This document shows positions 45,050-54,453 of a stretch of DNA of 64,000 nt, one piece after another; positions within the stretch are counted from its first letter, which is position 1, and every line of letters starts with the position of its first letter. A program made the translations under genes and the position numbers. Location: positions 1 through 64,000 of the forward strand of contig NZ_VFIA01000033.1 in assembly GCF_014282275.1 (NCBI RefSeq), written 5' to 3'. The notes below the pieces were generated by a model. That model worked only from the letters and a program-made list of their open reading frames with translations. It did no database searches and had not been told where the DNA came from. The DNA comes from Spirosoma utsteinense. GTDB lineage: Bacteria > Bacteroidota > Bacteroidia > Cytophagales > Spirosomataceae.

Positions 45050-47200
45050 ATGAACAGACGCACCCGACAGGTAAGTTACTTTCTGTCCAGCCAGTACTTT
45101 TCCGACGGCATCCGTACCACGGTATCCATCTTATTGCCCTCCCTCCTGCTGGCTCAGTTTGGACTGCTGGCGAACGGTATGGCTATGTCTATAGGGGCCC
45201 TGAGTGTAAGCCTGAGCGACGCCCCCGGCCCGGTACAGCACCGGCGCAACAGCATGACAGCGACCGTATTGATCGGTTCGGCCGTGACGTTCATAACGGG
45301 ATTTGCGCGCATGAACGACCTTACGCTCGGCCTGGAGATTGCGTTGTTCGGCTTTTTCTTTTCTATGTTTTCGGTTTATAATAACCGGGCTACGTCTGTT
45401 GGCACGGCGGCTCTGCTCATCATGGTGCTCATGCTCGACCGGCCACTCGATGCGTCCGGCGTTGTCCGCGAGAGCGGGTTGATTCTGGCCGGAGGTATCT
45501 GGTACATGGCCATCAGCCTGCTTCGGTCTCGGCTGCGGCCTTACCGCCCTGCCCAGCAGGCGCTGGGTCAATGTATCCATGAAATAGCCCGGCTAATGGC
45601 CATCAAAGCCGATTTTTACGCGACGCATACACGGCTGGACGATGACTACCGGAAACTGGTTGCGCAACAGGTCGTTGTCAACGAGATGCAGGACGCCGTT
45701 CGGGAAATGCTGTTCAAAAGCCGGCAATATATGGCCGAATCGGACCGTACCAGCCGAACACTGGTTCTGACATTCTCCAGTGTCATGGACCTGTATGAGC
45801 AAATCGTGGCGATGTACTACGACTATTCCGGTATTCGGGAGCGGTTCGGGAAGTCGGGCGTTCTGGACACGATTGCCCGGCTGGTCCGGCATTTATCCGA
45901 TGAACTCGATCACATTGGCCTCACGGTCCAGTCGATTACGCCCTCGCGCCCACCCCTCGACCTTACTCCCTCTCTAACGGCACTGAAACAACAAATAGAC
46001 GACATTCCTGATACCGATGGCAGTACGCTAGTTCTCAAGAAAGTGCTGGTAAGCCTCCGCAACCTGTCCCAGCGCGTAGCAACCATCCAGGCCAACATGA
46101 CGGCTCCGGCAACGAGTCCACAAAACGAAAGGCTGGAGTACGGACGGTTTGTATCGCATCAAACGATCAACTGGCAGTCCTTCCGCGACAACCTCACGTT
46201 CGACTCATCGGTATTCCGGCATTCGGTACGGGTAGCGGGGGCGCTGCTGCTGGGCTTCTTACTAACCAAGTTTCTACCCTATGCGCAGTATAGCTACTGG
46301 GTATTGCTAACGATACTGGTTATTCTCAAACCCGCCTTCAGCCTGACCCGGCAGCGCAATCAGGAACGCATTGTTGGCACGTTCATAGGGGGCCTGATTG
46401 GTATCGTGATTCTGACGTTCATTCCCAACAAGACAGCCCATTTCGTTTTCCTGGTTCTGTTTATGATCGGAACCTACAGCGCGCAGCGGGTCAATTACAT
46501 CGTTATGGTCATTTGCGTAACCCCCTTCGTACTGATTCTTTTCAGTTTTCTGGGAATCGGCTACCTCAGTGTTGCAGGCGAACGGCTACTGGACACCCTA
46601 CTCGGCGGCCTTATTGCGTTGGGGTCAGGCTACCTGCTGTTTCCCAACTGGGAGTCGCACCACATCACTACGCCTATGACCGATGTGCTAAAGGCCAATA
46701 TCAGGTACATGCAGTTGCTGCTCGACGGTTTGTCGGGTCGGGCTATCCCGGTAGTGGATTACAAGCTGGCACGGAAAGAGGTATATGTGACCTCAGCCAA
46801 TATAGCGGCTTCCTTTCAGCGGATGGTATCGGAACCGAAACACAAACAGCGCAACGAGAAGGCCGTCTACGAATTTGTGGTGCTGAACTACATTCTCTCC
46901 GCCAACATTGCCACGATCACTTCGACTTTCCTAAGCTCCCCTCAACCCTATCCGACGATCCTCATACGCCCGGTCAAACGGGCGCTGGGTACGCTGACCG
47001 ATACGGTCCGCCAACTTGGAGAAGCGTCCGAGAAAACAAACACCGATACGCTGGCGTCTCCGGTAGCAGCGCTGTCTGAGGCCACTACCTTACCCCCGGA
47101 TGACCGACAGTTGAGCGAACATCTGGGTTTTATTCAGCAGGTAAGTAATGATATTGGTAAAGTGGTTGCCAAGGTAAGCTGGCAGGATGTGCGGGTATGA
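45050..47200 (+). CDS. FUSC-family membrane protein (YccS-like)
   Basis: 716 aa. Two blocks of about six helices (about residues 25-165 and 390-530) flank a long cytosolic helical region (about 170-380), the architecture of YccS/YhfK and plant aluminium-activated channels. Family signatures: SVSLSDAPGPVQHRRN near the first block, and QYSYWVLLTILVILKPAFSLTRQRNQERIVGTFIGG at the second. Its role is probably transport of aromatic acids or another efflux. It is monocistronic. Confidence 0.92.
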   Translation: MNRRTRQVSYFLSSQYFSDGIRTTVSILLPSLLLAQFGLLANGMAMSIGALSVSLSDAPGPVQHRRNSMTATVLIGSAVTFITGFARMNDLTLGLEIALFGFFFSMFSVYNNRATSVGTAALLIMVLMLDRPLDASGVVRESGLILAGGIWYMAISLLRSRLRPYRPAQQALGQCIHEIARLMAIKADFYATHTRLDDDYRKLVAQQVVVNEMQDAVREMLFKSRQYMAESDRTSRTLVLTFSSVMDLYEQIVAMYYDYSGIRERFGKSGVLDTIARLVRHLSDELDHIGLTVQSITPSRPPLDLTPSLTALKQQIDDIPDTDGSTLVLKKVLVSLRNLSQRVATIQANMTAPATSPQNERLEYGRFVSHQTINWQSFRDNLTFDSSVFRHSVRVAGALLLGFLLTKFLPYAQYSYWVLLTILVILKPAFSLTRQRNQERIVGTFIGGLIGIVILTFIPNKTAHFVFLVLFMIGTYSAQRVNYIVMVICVTPFVLILFSFLGIGYLSVAGERLLDTLLGGLIALGSGYLLFPNWESHHITTPMTDVLKANIRYMQLLLDGLSGRAIPVVDYKLARKEVYVTSANIAASFQRMVSEPKHKQRNEKAVYEFVVLNYILSANIATITSTFLSSPQPYPTILIRPVKRALGTLTDTVRQLGEASEKTNTDTLASPVAALSEATTLPPDDRQLSEHLGFIQQVSNDIGKVVAKVSWQDVRV

Positions 47201-47236
47201 TTTACCCAGCTGACATAAGCATGCCGCGCTTTCCGC

Positions 47237-48085
47237 TTATACCAAGGCAATACCGTCTTTCTGGAGCACTATCTTCCGGTCTTTGTACAAGGTACCAATC
47301 GCTTTCTTGAAGGTCTTCTTACTCATTTCCAGCGTCTCATAAATTACTTTGGGATCGCTGTGGTCCGTTAGCGGCAGAAACCCTTTATTGGCTTTCAGCG
47401 CATCTAAAATGGTCTGAGCACTGGGTTCCACTTTCTGAAACCCAATCTGCTGCAAGCTCACATCGACAAACCCATCGTCACGAACGCGCTTGATAAAGCC
47501 CGGCATACGGTCGCCAACAGCAACGGGCCGGAAGATCTCGTTGTGATACAGCAATCCCTTATGCCGGTCGTTGATGATAACGTTCACGCCCAGGTCGGTG
47601 ATCTCGTAAGCCAGCAGATCGACGGGGTCATTTTCGAGCAGGTCCGACACGTCGTCGTCCAGAAAACGGGTCACTTTAGTGGAAGCCACCAGCCGATTGG
47701 ACTCTTCGTCGAGGTACATGAACACGACGCACCACTGCCCTACCTCCAGCGGACGGCTCTGTTCCCGATACGGAACGAGCAGTTGCTTTTCCAGCCCCCA
47801 GTTGAGAAAAGCCCCCACATCGGAAACAGCCACAACCGGCAGGGGTGCAAACTCATCGCGCAGGATGTGCGGGGTCAGCGTAGTAGCGATAGGGCGCTCG
47901 TCATAATCTTTATACACAAATACCTCGATCTCATCGCCAACCGACAAGGATTCAGGTACGTATTTTCTGGGCAGCAGGATATCGTCGGCCGGGTCGCCTG
48001 CTTCGGTGGTTGGATCGCCCAGGTAAAACCCAACGCTGGTAATACGTCGGGCAACGAGGGTATTCATACGGCCAATGTCAATCAT
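47237..48085 (-). CDS. S1-domain RNA-binding protein, CvfB-like
   Basis: 282 aa from the ATG at 48085 (a second Met is at 48067). Tandem S1-like barrels: about 15-65 (GFYLGDPTTEAGDPADDILLPRKYV...GDEIEVFVYKD), 70-135 (VGAFLNWGLEKQLLVPYREQ) and 150-215 (VNVIINDRHKGLLYHNEI). A C-terminal winged helix follows (KVIYETLEMSKKTFKKAIGTLYKDRKI). This order is that of CvfB/YitL, a modulator of RNA metabolism and virulence. It is divergent from the exonuclease gene. Confidence 0.92.
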   Translation of the reverse strand: MIDIGRMNTLVARRITSVGFYLGDPTTEAGDPADDILLPRKYVPESLSVGDEIEVFVYKDYDERPIATTLTPHILRDEFAPLPVVAVSDVGAFLNWGLEKQLLVPYREQSRPLEVGQWCVVFMYLDEESNRLVASTKVTRFLDDDVSDLLENDPVDLLAYEITDLGVNVIINDRHKGLLYHNEIFRPVAVGDRMPGFIKRVRDDGFVDVSLQQIGFQKVEPSAQTILDALKANKGFLPLTDHSDPKVIYETLEMSKKTFKKAIGTLYKDRKIVLQKDGIALV

Positions 48086-48227
48086 AAGAAGGTTGGTATG
48101 CGTTCGTGGGTGCAAAAGTAGCGATAAATGGGCCTACCCGGTTTGACCTCCTCTAATCAGAACCCAGAAGCGCACCGGTACGGCTACCATCTGACGCATT
48201 TGGCGAGGAAAGTGGTCGGAATACAAA

Positions 48228-48257
48228 AAGCCCCGGCAGCTGGTCTGTCGGGGCTTC
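48228..48257 (-). terminator. orphan minus-strand terminator
   Basis: AAGCCCCGGCAG pairs with CTGTCGGGGCTT (one mismatch), followed on the minus strand by TTTTTG. There is no annotated minus-strand gene between it and 48389, so it implies a short antisense or leader transcript. Confidence 0.5.
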
Positions 48258-48389
48258 GTAGGGTAGTTGGTAGTAAAACCGCAAACCGCTTCGTTTTGTT
48301 GCATGACAGAAAAACTGACGCACTATTTTTCACTTTATGTTTCGGATTAATTCTAGTAGCATTGGGGTAGCATTCATTAACTTCGTTCT

Positions 48390-49007
48390 ATGCCTTATTT
48401 AGTACTTGATCTTGAAATGACCGGCCCGGAACCGGACTACAACGAAATTATTCAGGTTGGAGCGGTGCTCTTCGACGACAACTGGGTCGAAAAGGGGCAA
48501 TACCTCACCAATGTATACCCTGAAAATAAAGAAGCTTTTTCTTCATCGTCCGAAAAAATCCACAACCTGTCTCTGGCCGAACTGGAAGATGCGCCCATGA
48601 TCTATGATGTGCTGCCCGAACTGGAAGAGTGGATCTGTACGCAGCTTGGTCTGCGGGTTCCTAAAGGCCAACTGGATCGGACGCCCTATCTGCGCGACGT
48701 CATCATTTGCGGGCAGAGTGTTATCAACGACATTAATTTTTTGAAAGAAGCGTACCGGTACGAGAAACTGAAGTGGCCGTATTCGCGCGTTCTGCTCGAT
48801 TTACATACGCTTGGCTACTTCACCTTCAAGGTACTCAAAGCCAACGGTCGTAAAACCCCCGATCGGCTGAGCCTGACGGCTATTGCGGGTTATTTTGGCT
48901 TTACGCGCGAAGACGGTTTTCATAACGCGCTGGAAGATGCTGTACTAACAGCAAGGTGTTTGAAGGAAGTATTCAGGCTTAGCGAGAGCATGAAAATAAG
49001 CGGGTAA
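48390..49007 (+). CDS. DEDDh 3'-5' exonuclease (RNase T/DnaQ superfamily)
   Basis: 205 aa. DEDDh residues are visible: the Asp-Glu pair in LVLDLEMTG, the middle Asp near GQSVINDINFL, and the final GFHNALEDAV with His and Asp. The family includes oligoribonuclease and the proofreading subunit; the length and absence of extra domains fit an RNA or single-strand DNA exonuclease. It is followed 4 nt later by a 51-codon ORF. Confidence 0.88.
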   Translation: MPYLVLDLEMTGPEPDYNEIIQVGAVLFDDNWVEKGQYLTNVYPENKEAFSSSSEKIHNLSLAELEDAPMIYDVLPELEEWICTQLGLRVPKGQLDRTPYLRDVIICGQSVINDINFLKEAYRYEKLKWPYSRVLLDLHTLGYFTFKVLKANGRKTPDRLSLTAIAGYFGFTREDGFHNALEDAVLTARCLKEVFRLSESMKISG

Positions 49008-49011
49008 ACCC

Positions 49012-49167
49012 ATGCAGATCCGGTTCACAACGCAGTTTGGCGTTCGCTATAACTCCGCTAGTTTCTTTACCGACCTGGGCGATCAGGCCATTAAGAATGA
49101 GTTTGCGCTGACGTTCGACCTGTTGGCAAAACCGGTTGGTAACAGCAAGCGCCGTCCAACCCGCTAG
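49012..49167 (+). CDS. possible 51-aa protein
   Basis: An ATG 4 nt after the exonuclease stop begins MQIRFTTQFGVRYNSASFF; the frame ends in a basic tail (GNSKRRPTR). The tight spacing suggests translational coupling. The composition looks protein-like, but no homologue is recognised. Its end lies 14 nt from the CHAT gene's stop on the other strand. Confidence 0.4.
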   Translation: MQIRFTTQFGVRYNSASFFTDLGDQAIKNEFALTFDLLAKPVGNSKRRPTR

Positions 49168-49181
49168 CGGGTGCCGCCCGG

Positions 49182-51965
49182 TCAGGACAACTGCGAGAGG
49201 GAGAGCGTCGGTACAGCCTGCCGTTTCAGATGCCACCAGCTTAGTAAACCCGCGGCCAGAAACAGAACCGCTCCGATCGCCACCCAGGGCCAGCGGGTAG
49301 GGCGTTCGAGCGGGTTCGTATCACCGATCAGGATCAGACCCGCCCAGTAGTTGGGCAGCTGATTAGCACCGTCGGCATTTTCCAGCCAGTCCTTTTTAGC
49401 CTGCTGAAGGGCCACATCTTTGGAGAGGCCCTGATCTAAATAACGATAAAAACTATCGGTCAGGCGGTAGGTAGCGTCGTTCTGAACGCTCCATAAGGTC
49501 GTCAGGACGCTGGGTACGCCCAGGGCCGAGAATCCACGGGCCAGACTGAAGACGCCTTCTCCCCGTTGAATGGCTCCTATACCGGTTTTGCAGGCCGCCA
49601 GTACCACCAGTTGCGCATTGGGCAGCGCCCCGTCGCCTAAATCGGAGAGCCGCAGGGTGGAATCGGCGAAATAGAGCGTCGGCTCCTGGCCGGTGGTATC
49701 GGCGGTGGCATGGGTAAACAGGTGAATGACCCGATAGGCAGATACTTCGGCCTGAAAAGCCCGACGCGTAGCAGCCTCGTGGGTAAGTAGCATCGATGTA
49801 CCAAACCGGCCTGCAATGGGGTCCAGCGCCTTGTCGGAGCCCGCCAGCTTTACCTGTCCAAGCCGGGGTGCAAACGAAACGGGAGCCACGCCCAGAAAAT
49901 CACCGGTCCCAACCCGGGCAGGTTTCACAGCGCCGGGCTCTTCCCGAAGCAGTAGATGCGCCGAATAGGCATAGCTAAACGCATAACTTTTCACCAGATA
50001 ATCGAGCCGAACGGCTGAACGGCTCAGTGCCTCGAAGGGTATTAGTGACCCGTCGGGCGAGACGATTACCCGGCCAGCAGGTACGTTTAGTGAAGCAAGC
50101 AGTTGTTTATACAGTGTGTTGCCTACTGTAGTGAACCGCGCTACAGTGGAGGTATGGTTCATGGCCTCGGGGTCGGCAAGTAAGTTCATAAACGGCCGTA
50201 CTGCCTGACTATAAGGCGCTACCGGCTTTCGTTGTAGCGTTACCTTATTGGCCGTTACGCCTAACAGGTACAAAGCACTGTCGCCTTCAAAATAGGTCAC
50301 GAATGAAGCGCGCTGGATTTTGAGGTACCGTTGCAGATCGGCCACCGACGTAAGGCTACTAGCGTATTTATACTGAAAATAAGCGGGATTCGTCCTTTCA
50401 AGCTGCCTGTGAAAATCATCCAGCTTATCCTGCTGCGCTATCAGCGCCGACTGATTATTGGCATACGCTGTCGTGTTGGGCTTGCTTTCGGTTAGTTTTG
50501 CCTGTTGCTCGCTAACGGCCTTCCGTAATTTATCTTCCTGCTCAGCCAGTTGCGGGGAAAGTTGCTGGCGGGCACCAAGCTCGTTGAGTTTGTCGGCCAG
50601 CATAACAGCGCGGCTTTTCTCAAAAAAACGGAACGCCTGATCTGTATCGCCAAGCCGGTAGCAGGTTTCGATGGCCCGCTCATACATACCCCTCGTTTTC
50701 TGCCGCCAGTATAGCTTCGACTGCTGCCCGGTATGCTCCCAGCGCATGTAGTCGATCAGCTGATCGGCCACTTTATACGTGGCGAGCGCGTGTTGAAGCT
50801 GTTGGTGGTTGTTATTCGTGGCTTTGGCGTACTCAAGCCACGTATCAGCTTTGTCCTGAATAAGATCCAGCAAAATACCTTTGTGTTCAACCAGACGAAT
50901 TTGCTCTTTCTGCGGATTACGCGCAACGGGCTGTTTGCCAAAGCCAATTGGTAATAGCTCCATTCCCTGTTGATAGAACGGCAAGGCTTTATCAAACTGC
51001 TTTTTTTCCCAATACACCGTGGCCATCATGTTTAGGCCAACTGCTTTCACAAATACATCAGCGCTTTGGTCAATTCCGTACTGGCAGTAGTGTATAGCTT
51101 CGGCATATTGCCCTGTCTTCTTGTACAGAAATGCCAGACGGATAGCCAGGGTAGGCGTTTCCGAATACCGAAGCCGCTGCGACAAATCAAAGCTGAACTG
51201 AGCGTATTTCAGTGCCTGACGATACTGATATTTATACCCTAGAATTAAACTTAGCAAGCTGTAATCATCGGCCAGTGCCTGCTTCAACTGCTCTTCTTTT
51301 TCAATCAGACCAATGGCCTTTTCAATAGCTTGCTGCGCGAGATCGTATGCCTGTAACGTACTGAGCGCCTGCGCTTTTTGACGCAGCAAATTTGCGGCCA
51401 ATGGCTTGTTATTCAGACGGATAGCCATTGGAATACCTAAATCAGCGTGAACGATTGTTTGTTGGAAATCACCAGCAGTTTCGTAACCATAGGCTAGATA
51501 TAAATGGGCATTACTCACCCAATTGGTAGCGAGCGGATCATGCCTACCTATTACTACAGCCTGCTTGAGGGCATTGGTTGCCTGCGTGATTTGATTCTGA
51601 TAGGTATAAAGCACTCCCAACCGGTACCATGCCTTTGATAAATCAGCAACTCGAGTTGTTTTCAGATTGTGCTGGCACGCTGAAATGGCACGGCGAACAA
51701 GTTGCACCGCAACAGGAAGATTATCATTGACCAGCAAAGCCTGCCCGGCCTGCAGGAGCGCGTTCACATAGATAGAATCTTTTTCGTACCCACAATGATC
51801 CCACTGGGTGAGCCAGGCATCCAACGGCTGGTACTGTTGCTCGATGGGACGCATAGCAATTTTTTTCACCTGTTCAGCCAAGACCGGGACAGGGGGGCAC
51901 TGAGCTGCTCCCAGTAATGGGAACAGGAACGTAATACAAAGATGCAGACTCTTACGACTCATCAT
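49182..51965 (-). CDS. TPR-CHAT caspase-like protein with membrane anchor
   Basis: 927 aa. Signal peptide of about 21 residues (FLFPLLGAA|QC). At least eight TPR-like repeats cover about 60-460 (KAWYRLGVLYTYQNQITQATNAL, NAHLYLAYGYETAGDFQQTI, RLAFLYKKTGQYAEAIHYC, AVYWEKKQFDKALPFYQQG-like). A coiled coil follows at about 485-550. The C-terminal CHAT domain (about 590-885) has the catalytic dyad His752 (HLFTHATAD) and Cys792 (LAACKTGIG). One helix lies at about 892-910 (VAIGAVLFLAAGLLSWW), with a short tail. The signal and anchor place the protease in the periplasm. It is last in the sigma-TPR-subtilase-CHAT operon, 30 nt after the subtilase. Confidence 0.92.
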   Translation of the reverse strand: MMSRKSLHLCITFLFPLLGAAQCPPVPVLAEQVKKIAMRPIEQQYQPLDAWLTQWDHCGYEKDSIYVNALLQAGQALLVNDNLPVAVQLVRRAISACQHNLKTTRVADLSKAWYRLGVLYTYQNQITQATNALKQAVVIGRHDPLATNWVSNAHLYLAYGYETAGDFQQTIVHADLGIPMAIRLNNKPLAANLLRQKAQALSTLQAYDLAQQAIEKAIGLIEKEEQLKQALADDYSLLSLILGYKYQYRQALKYAQFSFDLSQRLRYSETPTLAIRLAFLYKKTGQYAEAIHYCQYGIDQSADVFVKAVGLNMMATVYWEKKQFDKALPFYQQGMELLPIGFGKQPVARNPQKEQIRLVEHKGILLDLIQDKADTWLEYAKATNNNHQQLQHALATYKVADQLIDYMRWEHTGQQSKLYWRQKTRGMYERAIETCYRLGDTDQAFRFFEKSRAVMLADKLNELGARQQLSPQLAEQEDKLRKAVSEQQAKLTESKPNTTAYANNQSALIAQQDKLDDFHRQLERTNPAYFQYKYASSLTSVADLQRYLKIQRASFVTYFEGDSALYLLGVTANKVTLQRKPVAPYSQAVRPFMNLLADPEAMNHTSTVARFTTVGNTLYKQLLASLNVPAGRVIVSPDGSLIPFEALSRSAVRLDYLVKSYAFSYAYSAHLLLREEPGAVKPARVGTGDFLGVAPVSFAPRLGQVKLAGSDKALDPIAGRFGTSMLLTHEAATRRAFQAEVSAYRVIHLFTHATADTTGQEPTLYFADSTLRLSDLGDGALPNAQLVVLAACKTGIGAIQRGEGVFSLARGFSALGVPSVLTTLWSVQNDATYRLTDSFYRYLDQGLSKDVALQQAKKDWLENADGANQLPNYWAGLILIGDTNPLERPTRWPWVAIGAVLFLAAGLLSWWHLKRQAVPTLSLSQLS

Positions 51966-51995
51966 GACATGATCTGCACGTTGACTATTGGTTGG

Positions 51996-53708
51996 TTATG
52001 AATTCACGATGAGAAGTCTCCCTTCCTGAACAGTACGCTCCAGGCTTTTCTCAAAACAGGTCAATTCTTCGAACAGCTTTTGCTTCAAGTCGACCATACC
52101 CTCTGCCGTTGGAACGATGTTGTTTCGATGTAGGTAGGACGCTATCTGACCCGATACATAAGCCGCGGCATACGACGTTCCGCGAATACCTGGTTCATCT
52201 TTAAAGGGACTCTTGAACCCTGACCAGCAACGGCCGTACACGCCAATAGAAACAAACGTCTGGGAGTAGTTCCCAACCGCTTTAAAGCCCCGCAGTCTGT
52301 ACTGAACCCGAGGGCGGTCCAGATTGAGATGGGCCATCAATGAGGTATCATCTTCAGGCACCAGTTCATTGATGGCCTCCTGTTTAGTACCCAGCCCGGT
52401 AGTCCTTGCAGCGGGTTCGACGCTGGTGACGGTAATTACATTGGTAAAAACACTGGAATAACGGGCCGGATATAGGTTGTTGCTGTTGAGATCCTTTCCC
52501 TGATTACCAGCAGCGGCTACGACGATGATACCAGCCTTTTCTAACGCACGAAATTTTCTTGTCAATAACGCCTGGCCTTCATCATCTAGCGAGCCAACCC
52601 AACTGGCATTCATCACATATACAGGCAACCCATTTCTCTTCTGCTCCAGCACGTAGTTCAGACAACTTAATAAATCAAACAGTGTGCTGTACCCTCCGCA
52701 GTTAAACGCTTTTACCGGCAGTACGCTAACCTGCCTGTCCGACTCCTGATTGATGATGGCCGTGATATACGTTCCATGACGCCCGCTTATTGAGTCTGAC
52801 CTTAAACCGGCAGGGCTTTCAAGCGTATGATTCATCCGGTGATCATCAAAAGCACTACCAGCTATCTGCGGACGAGTTAAGGTTTTGAGCGCATCCAGCA
52901 GAGGAGGTACAGGCTGACCGGCAGTATTCGGCACATCCAGATAAGCCGTAATACCACAATAACCGATACCTGCCGACTCTGAACCACATATCGATTTTCC
53001 GCGCACCAGTTGCAGTGGCCCTGTTACCCCAGAACGATCGGTATACTGATACTGGTTTTGACTTGGCCGATTGGCAAAATCAAATTTAACACCTGAGTCA
53101 ATAACGGCGACCACACAGGTAGCACTCTCAGGATAGTGGCTTATATCTTTCTCATCAACTGGCTGGAAATCGCTGTTGGCGGCTGTCGCACTGATCAAAT
53201 CATCCTGAACGGGTGGCGAAGGTTTTGAACCAGGCAGCGTCCCGCTTAAAACAAAATTGTTCGACTGATCAATGCTAGCAAACGTCGCACCGCTGAAGGC
53301 ATTACGGGCAATTACAGATGGATTTAGTTCATCAAACTCCAGGAGAGCCGTATAGGAAATCTTCCCGTATTCCCCTTCAGGATTTGGGCAATCGCTAACC
53401 CGAACCACACGTACGCTAACCTTCCGTTTCTTTATTGTGAATATAGTCTTATCCCGTCCAATCAAGTCTATTTCGCGTTTGCTTAAGATGGCAATCTTCT
53501 GCTTTTTAACAAGCAGTCTGCCATTGATGCTGATTACTGGAGGAATTACACCACGTCGTTGCAATCGGGCCACTTCCCGCTGCTCACAATCCAGTTGTTG
53601 ATCACGCACTGGGCTTATTGTCCGTTGGTGGAGTTTGTCAGTATCGTTTTCGCTTTGACCAACCCGAATTTCCCCGGACTCAACAATTTCGTGGTTCCTG
53701 AATTCCAT
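51996..53708 (-). CDS. subtilisin-family (S8) serine peptidase without signal peptide
   Basis: 570 aa. The triad is complete: Asp204 (AVIDSGVKF), His311 (GRHGTYITAII) and Ser512 (GTSYAAAYVSG), with the oxyanion Asn402 (AAGN). A 190-residue N-terminal region of unknown fold (basic, with CEQREVARLQRRG and KKRKVSVRVVRV) is not a typical export signal or I9 propeptide. Cysteines are frequent (about ten), unusual for a cytosolic enzyme. A large insertion lies between Asp and His (about 215-300). It is third in the operon, after the TPR protein, 22 nt away. Confidence 0.9.
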   Translation of the reverse strand: MEFRNHEIVESGEIRVGQSENDTDKLHQRTISPVRDQQLDCEQREVARLQRRGVIPPVISINGRLLVKKQKIAILSKREIDLIGRDKTIFTIKKRKVSVRVVRVSDCPNPEGEYGKISYTALLEFDELNPSVIARNAFSGATFASIDQSNNFVLSGTLPGSKPSPPVQDDLISATAANSDFQPVDEKDISHYPESATCVVAVIDSGVKFDFANRPSQNQYQYTDRSGVTGPLQLVRGKSICGSESAGIGYCGITAYLDVPNTAGQPVPPLLDALKTLTRPQIAGSAFDDHRMNHTLESPAGLRSDSISGRHGTYITAIINQESDRQVSVLPVKAFNCGGYSTLFDLLSCLNYVLEQKRNGLPVYVMNASWVGSLDDEGQALLTRKFRALEKAGIIVVAAAGNQGKDLNSNNLYPARYSSVFTNVITVTSVEPAARTTGLGTKQEAINELVPEDDTSLMAHLNLDRPRVQYRLRGFKAVGNYSQTFVSIGVYGRCWSGFKSPFKDEPGIRGTSYAAAYVSGQIASYLHRNNIVPTAEGMVDLKQKLFEELTCFEKSLERTVQEGRLLIVNS

Positions 53709-53730
53709 AGAGTGTGAACAGTTAAATCTA

Positions 53731-54453
53731 TTATAAATGATCGATCATTTGCTGAGCCTCACGTTTTCCCTCCAAGTTCTTGCTAATCACCTCCTCAAGC
53801 AATTTTTTAGCCGCTGCTTTATCCATCGGTCGGTTTCGTTCCAGAAGCGTAATGGCTTCGAGGAAGGTGCCGGGGTTACTGTATAGATCGGCGCGCTGAC
53901 TCAGGCGGTGGAAGCGGTCAATAGCTAAGTCGTAATTCTTCTGGCGCAGGGCAACAACACCCGCCAGTTTCAGCGCCCGGTCGTTATTGGGCTGCTGAAC
54001 CAGTACCGCTTCAAAGACCGATTCGGCTTCTGCAAACTTCTTCTCATTATACAAGCCAATGCCCTGCGTAAGGCTGTCGGTAGCACCACCGCTCATGGTG
54101 GTTGTCAGCTGATCGAAGTTTTGTTCGACATAAGCCTCTGCCAGTTGAGCAGCCTCTGCTGAAGTGGATGTATCGCGCAGGAAATACCAGCCAAACCCCA
54201 GCACGAGTACGACACTGGCAGCGGCCACCCAGCGCATAGGGGCGCCCCAGGCCGAACGGGTCATTAAGGCATCGAGTTCGGCTTTCCGCTTGCTCATGGC
54301 GCTTACCTTAGCCGTATGTTGGGCCAGCACGTAGAAGGCCAGTGATTCGGCAACGGCCGGATCGCTGCGCAGGGTTGCCTCAAAGCGGGTACGCTCGTCG
54401 GCAGACAGTTGCCCTGTCAGATAATTTTCAATTGTTTCCAGTTCGTTGTTCAT
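53731..54453 (-). CDS. single-pass membrane TPR protein, candidate anti-sigma factor
   Basis: 240 aa. The N-terminal cytosolic region (about 1-70) has the helical layout of anti-sigma factors (IENYLTGQLSADERTRFEATLRSDPAVAESL), without a Cys/His zinc site. A membrane helix lies at about 74-92 (WVAAASVVLVLGFGWYFL). The periplasmic part holds three or so TPR units (GLYNEKKFAEAESVFEAVLVQQPNNDRALKLAGVVALRQKNYDLAIDRF). Its start overlaps the sigma factor stop in ATGA, so they are translationally coupled. Anti-sigma function is inferred from position and topology. Confidence 0.85.
   Translation of the reverse strand: MNNELETIENYLTGQLSADERTRFEATLRSDPAVAESLAFYVLAQHTAKVSAMSKRKAELDALMTRSAWGAPMRWVAAASVVLVLGFGWYFLRDTSTSAEAAQLAEAYVEQNFDQLTTTMSGGATDSLTQGIGLYNEKKFAEAESVFEAVLVQQPNNDRALKLAGVVALRQKNYDLAIDRFHRLSQRADLYSNPGTFLEAITLLERNRPMDKAAAKKLLEEVISKNLEGKREAQQMIDHL

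Noticed and set aside
48128..48370. 80-aa plus-strand frame
   Set aside because: It spans a terminator-like hairpin and lacks protein-like composition.
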